DNA of 46,898 bases from Pseudomonadota bacterium (GTDB taxonomy: Bacteria > Desulfobacterota > Desulfobacteria > Desulfobacterales > RPRI01), in the NCBI GenBank assembly GCA_018823005.1, contig JAHJJB010000023.1, positions 1-46,898 on the forward strand, read 5' to 3'. A program made the position numbers and the translations under genes. Under the pieces are notes generated by a model. The model saw nothing but the letters and a program-made list of their open reading frames with translations. It had not been told where the DNA came from and did not search any database. The stretch's first letter is position 1; each line of letters opens with the position of its first letter. Below are positions 46,082 through 46,898 of this stretch, in pieces.

Positions 46082-46898
46082 TTATCGTGATATGTTTAAA
46101 GCATTCCGGTAATGCAGGATTTTGTCAAGAGGAATAACAAGGTTTATATCAAGCCGTATACCCTGAAAGCGTGAGCCTTCCTCGGCCGATTTAACCCTTA
46201 CAAACCCGCCCAGATCCTTTTTATATATAAACGGAAGCGGGTTGGCGGGTTTTCCGTCAAACTGGAGGTATAAACGAAGATCTTCTCCTTCAGTTAAAAG
46301 TTTGAGCCTGACCCAGTCATAAAGATAATCCTTCAGAGCTTCTATTGTAAGCTCAATCTGTGTAAACTGGGAAGTGCCGGGAACTGCCCCTTCCCCAAGG
46401 AGTTTGGCGCCGGTTATGTGAATTGTCCCGCCTTCTCCAGGGGTCGAATAGAGAAAACCATCTGTAAAGCTTAGTTTTCCGCCTTTATATTCCACAGGTA
46501 TCTTACCGTTTACAGCTCCGTTTCCTTCAGCGGTAGCAATTCCAAACTGCTCGATAATCATTGCAAGATTCACCCGGTCGCAGAATAGAGTCAGGCTTAT
46601 ATCCTTATTTGCCGAAGAGACTCTTATTGACTGTGTATTTACAGAACCATTACACCACTTGAAGCTGCTTTTTTCGATATAAAAGGATTCAGCCGACTCA
46701 ATCTGAAAATCGACTTTGCCGTCAGACAGCTGTATTGAACCGATCGAAGCCCTGTCAAATGTGATATGCTGCCTTGGGCCGCTCCGGACAGCAAAAAGGT
46801 CCGGCATTAAAAGGTTTATATCAATCCCCTCGATAAGAATATCTTTATCGCTATATCGCAATGATCCTTCTTTAAGAGCTCCCTTTAAAAAACCGGCC
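46082..46898 (-). CDS. YdbH-like (AsmA-related) protein, C-terminal part; continues past window edge
   Basis: Frame open to the edge (..AGFLKGALKEGSLRYSDKDILIEGIDINLLMPDLFAVRSG); C-terminus LIPLDKILHYRNALNISR; adjacent to ynbE/ydbL-like genes. Confidence 0.75.
   Translation of the reverse strand, partial: AGFLKGALKEGSLRYSDKDILIEGIDINLLMPDLFAVRSGPRQHITFDRASIGSIQLSDGKVDFQIESAESFYIEKSSFKWCNGSVNTQSIRVSSANKDISLTLFCDRVNLAMIIEQFGIATAEGNGAVNGKIPVEYKGGKLSFTDGFLYSTPGEGGTIHITGAKLLGEGAVPGTSQFTQIELTIEALKDYLYDWVRLKLLTEGEDLRLYLQFDGKPANPLPFIYKKDLGGFVRVKSAEEGSRFQGIRLDINLVIPLDKILHYRNALNISR

Overview
This 46.9-kb window looks like a Deltaproteobacteria/Desulfobacterota-type chromosome segment, judged by gene content only. 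It is mostly housekeeping and accessory metabolism. No rRNA, tRNA, CRISPR array, prophage or transposase gene was recognised. Main blocks: (1) an AbiEi/AbiEii-like toxin-antitoxin pair bracketed by diverged direct repeats (0.3-2.1 kb); (2) a tightly coupled five-gene operon (5.3-9.1 kb) with a SAM methyltransferase, an isoprenoid-synthase-like protein with degenerate Asp-rich motifs, a Lol/MacB-type ABC exporter and a small CxxCH cytochrome; (3) alpha/beta hydrolases, a transglutaminase-like protein and a TAXI-TRAP transporter; (4) a miscellany of patatin, TPM, DHH, DsrE, AAA/DUF4143, EamA and SemiSWEET-like genes; (5) a divergent acyl-CoA regulon (25.9-37.1 kb). In that regulon a TetR gene, a fused IcmF-type mutase, thiolase, 3-hydroxyacyl-CoA dehydrogenase, an XRE-cupin regulator and acyl-CoA dehydrogenase face an AUH-like hydratase, an HMG-CoA-lyase-like protein that lacks the catalytic Cys, and a DUF6125-like Cys-rich protein. 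Two near-identical palindromic operators sit in the shared promoter region. (6) The right end carries polA, a RelE/ParE-type TA pair with tandem 20-bp repeats upstream, small DUF genes, a response regulator and the YdbL-YnbE-YdbH trio. Intergenic regions hold several dispersed repeat families, including three palindromic elements ending in TTCGTAAAAAGTC/GACTTTTTACGAA, one of them flanked by an 11-bp direct repeat. The strongest leads are the divergent mutase/Cys-less lyase regulon and the isoprenoid-synthase/ABC exporter/cytochrome operon. All family calls are by eye; no searches were run.
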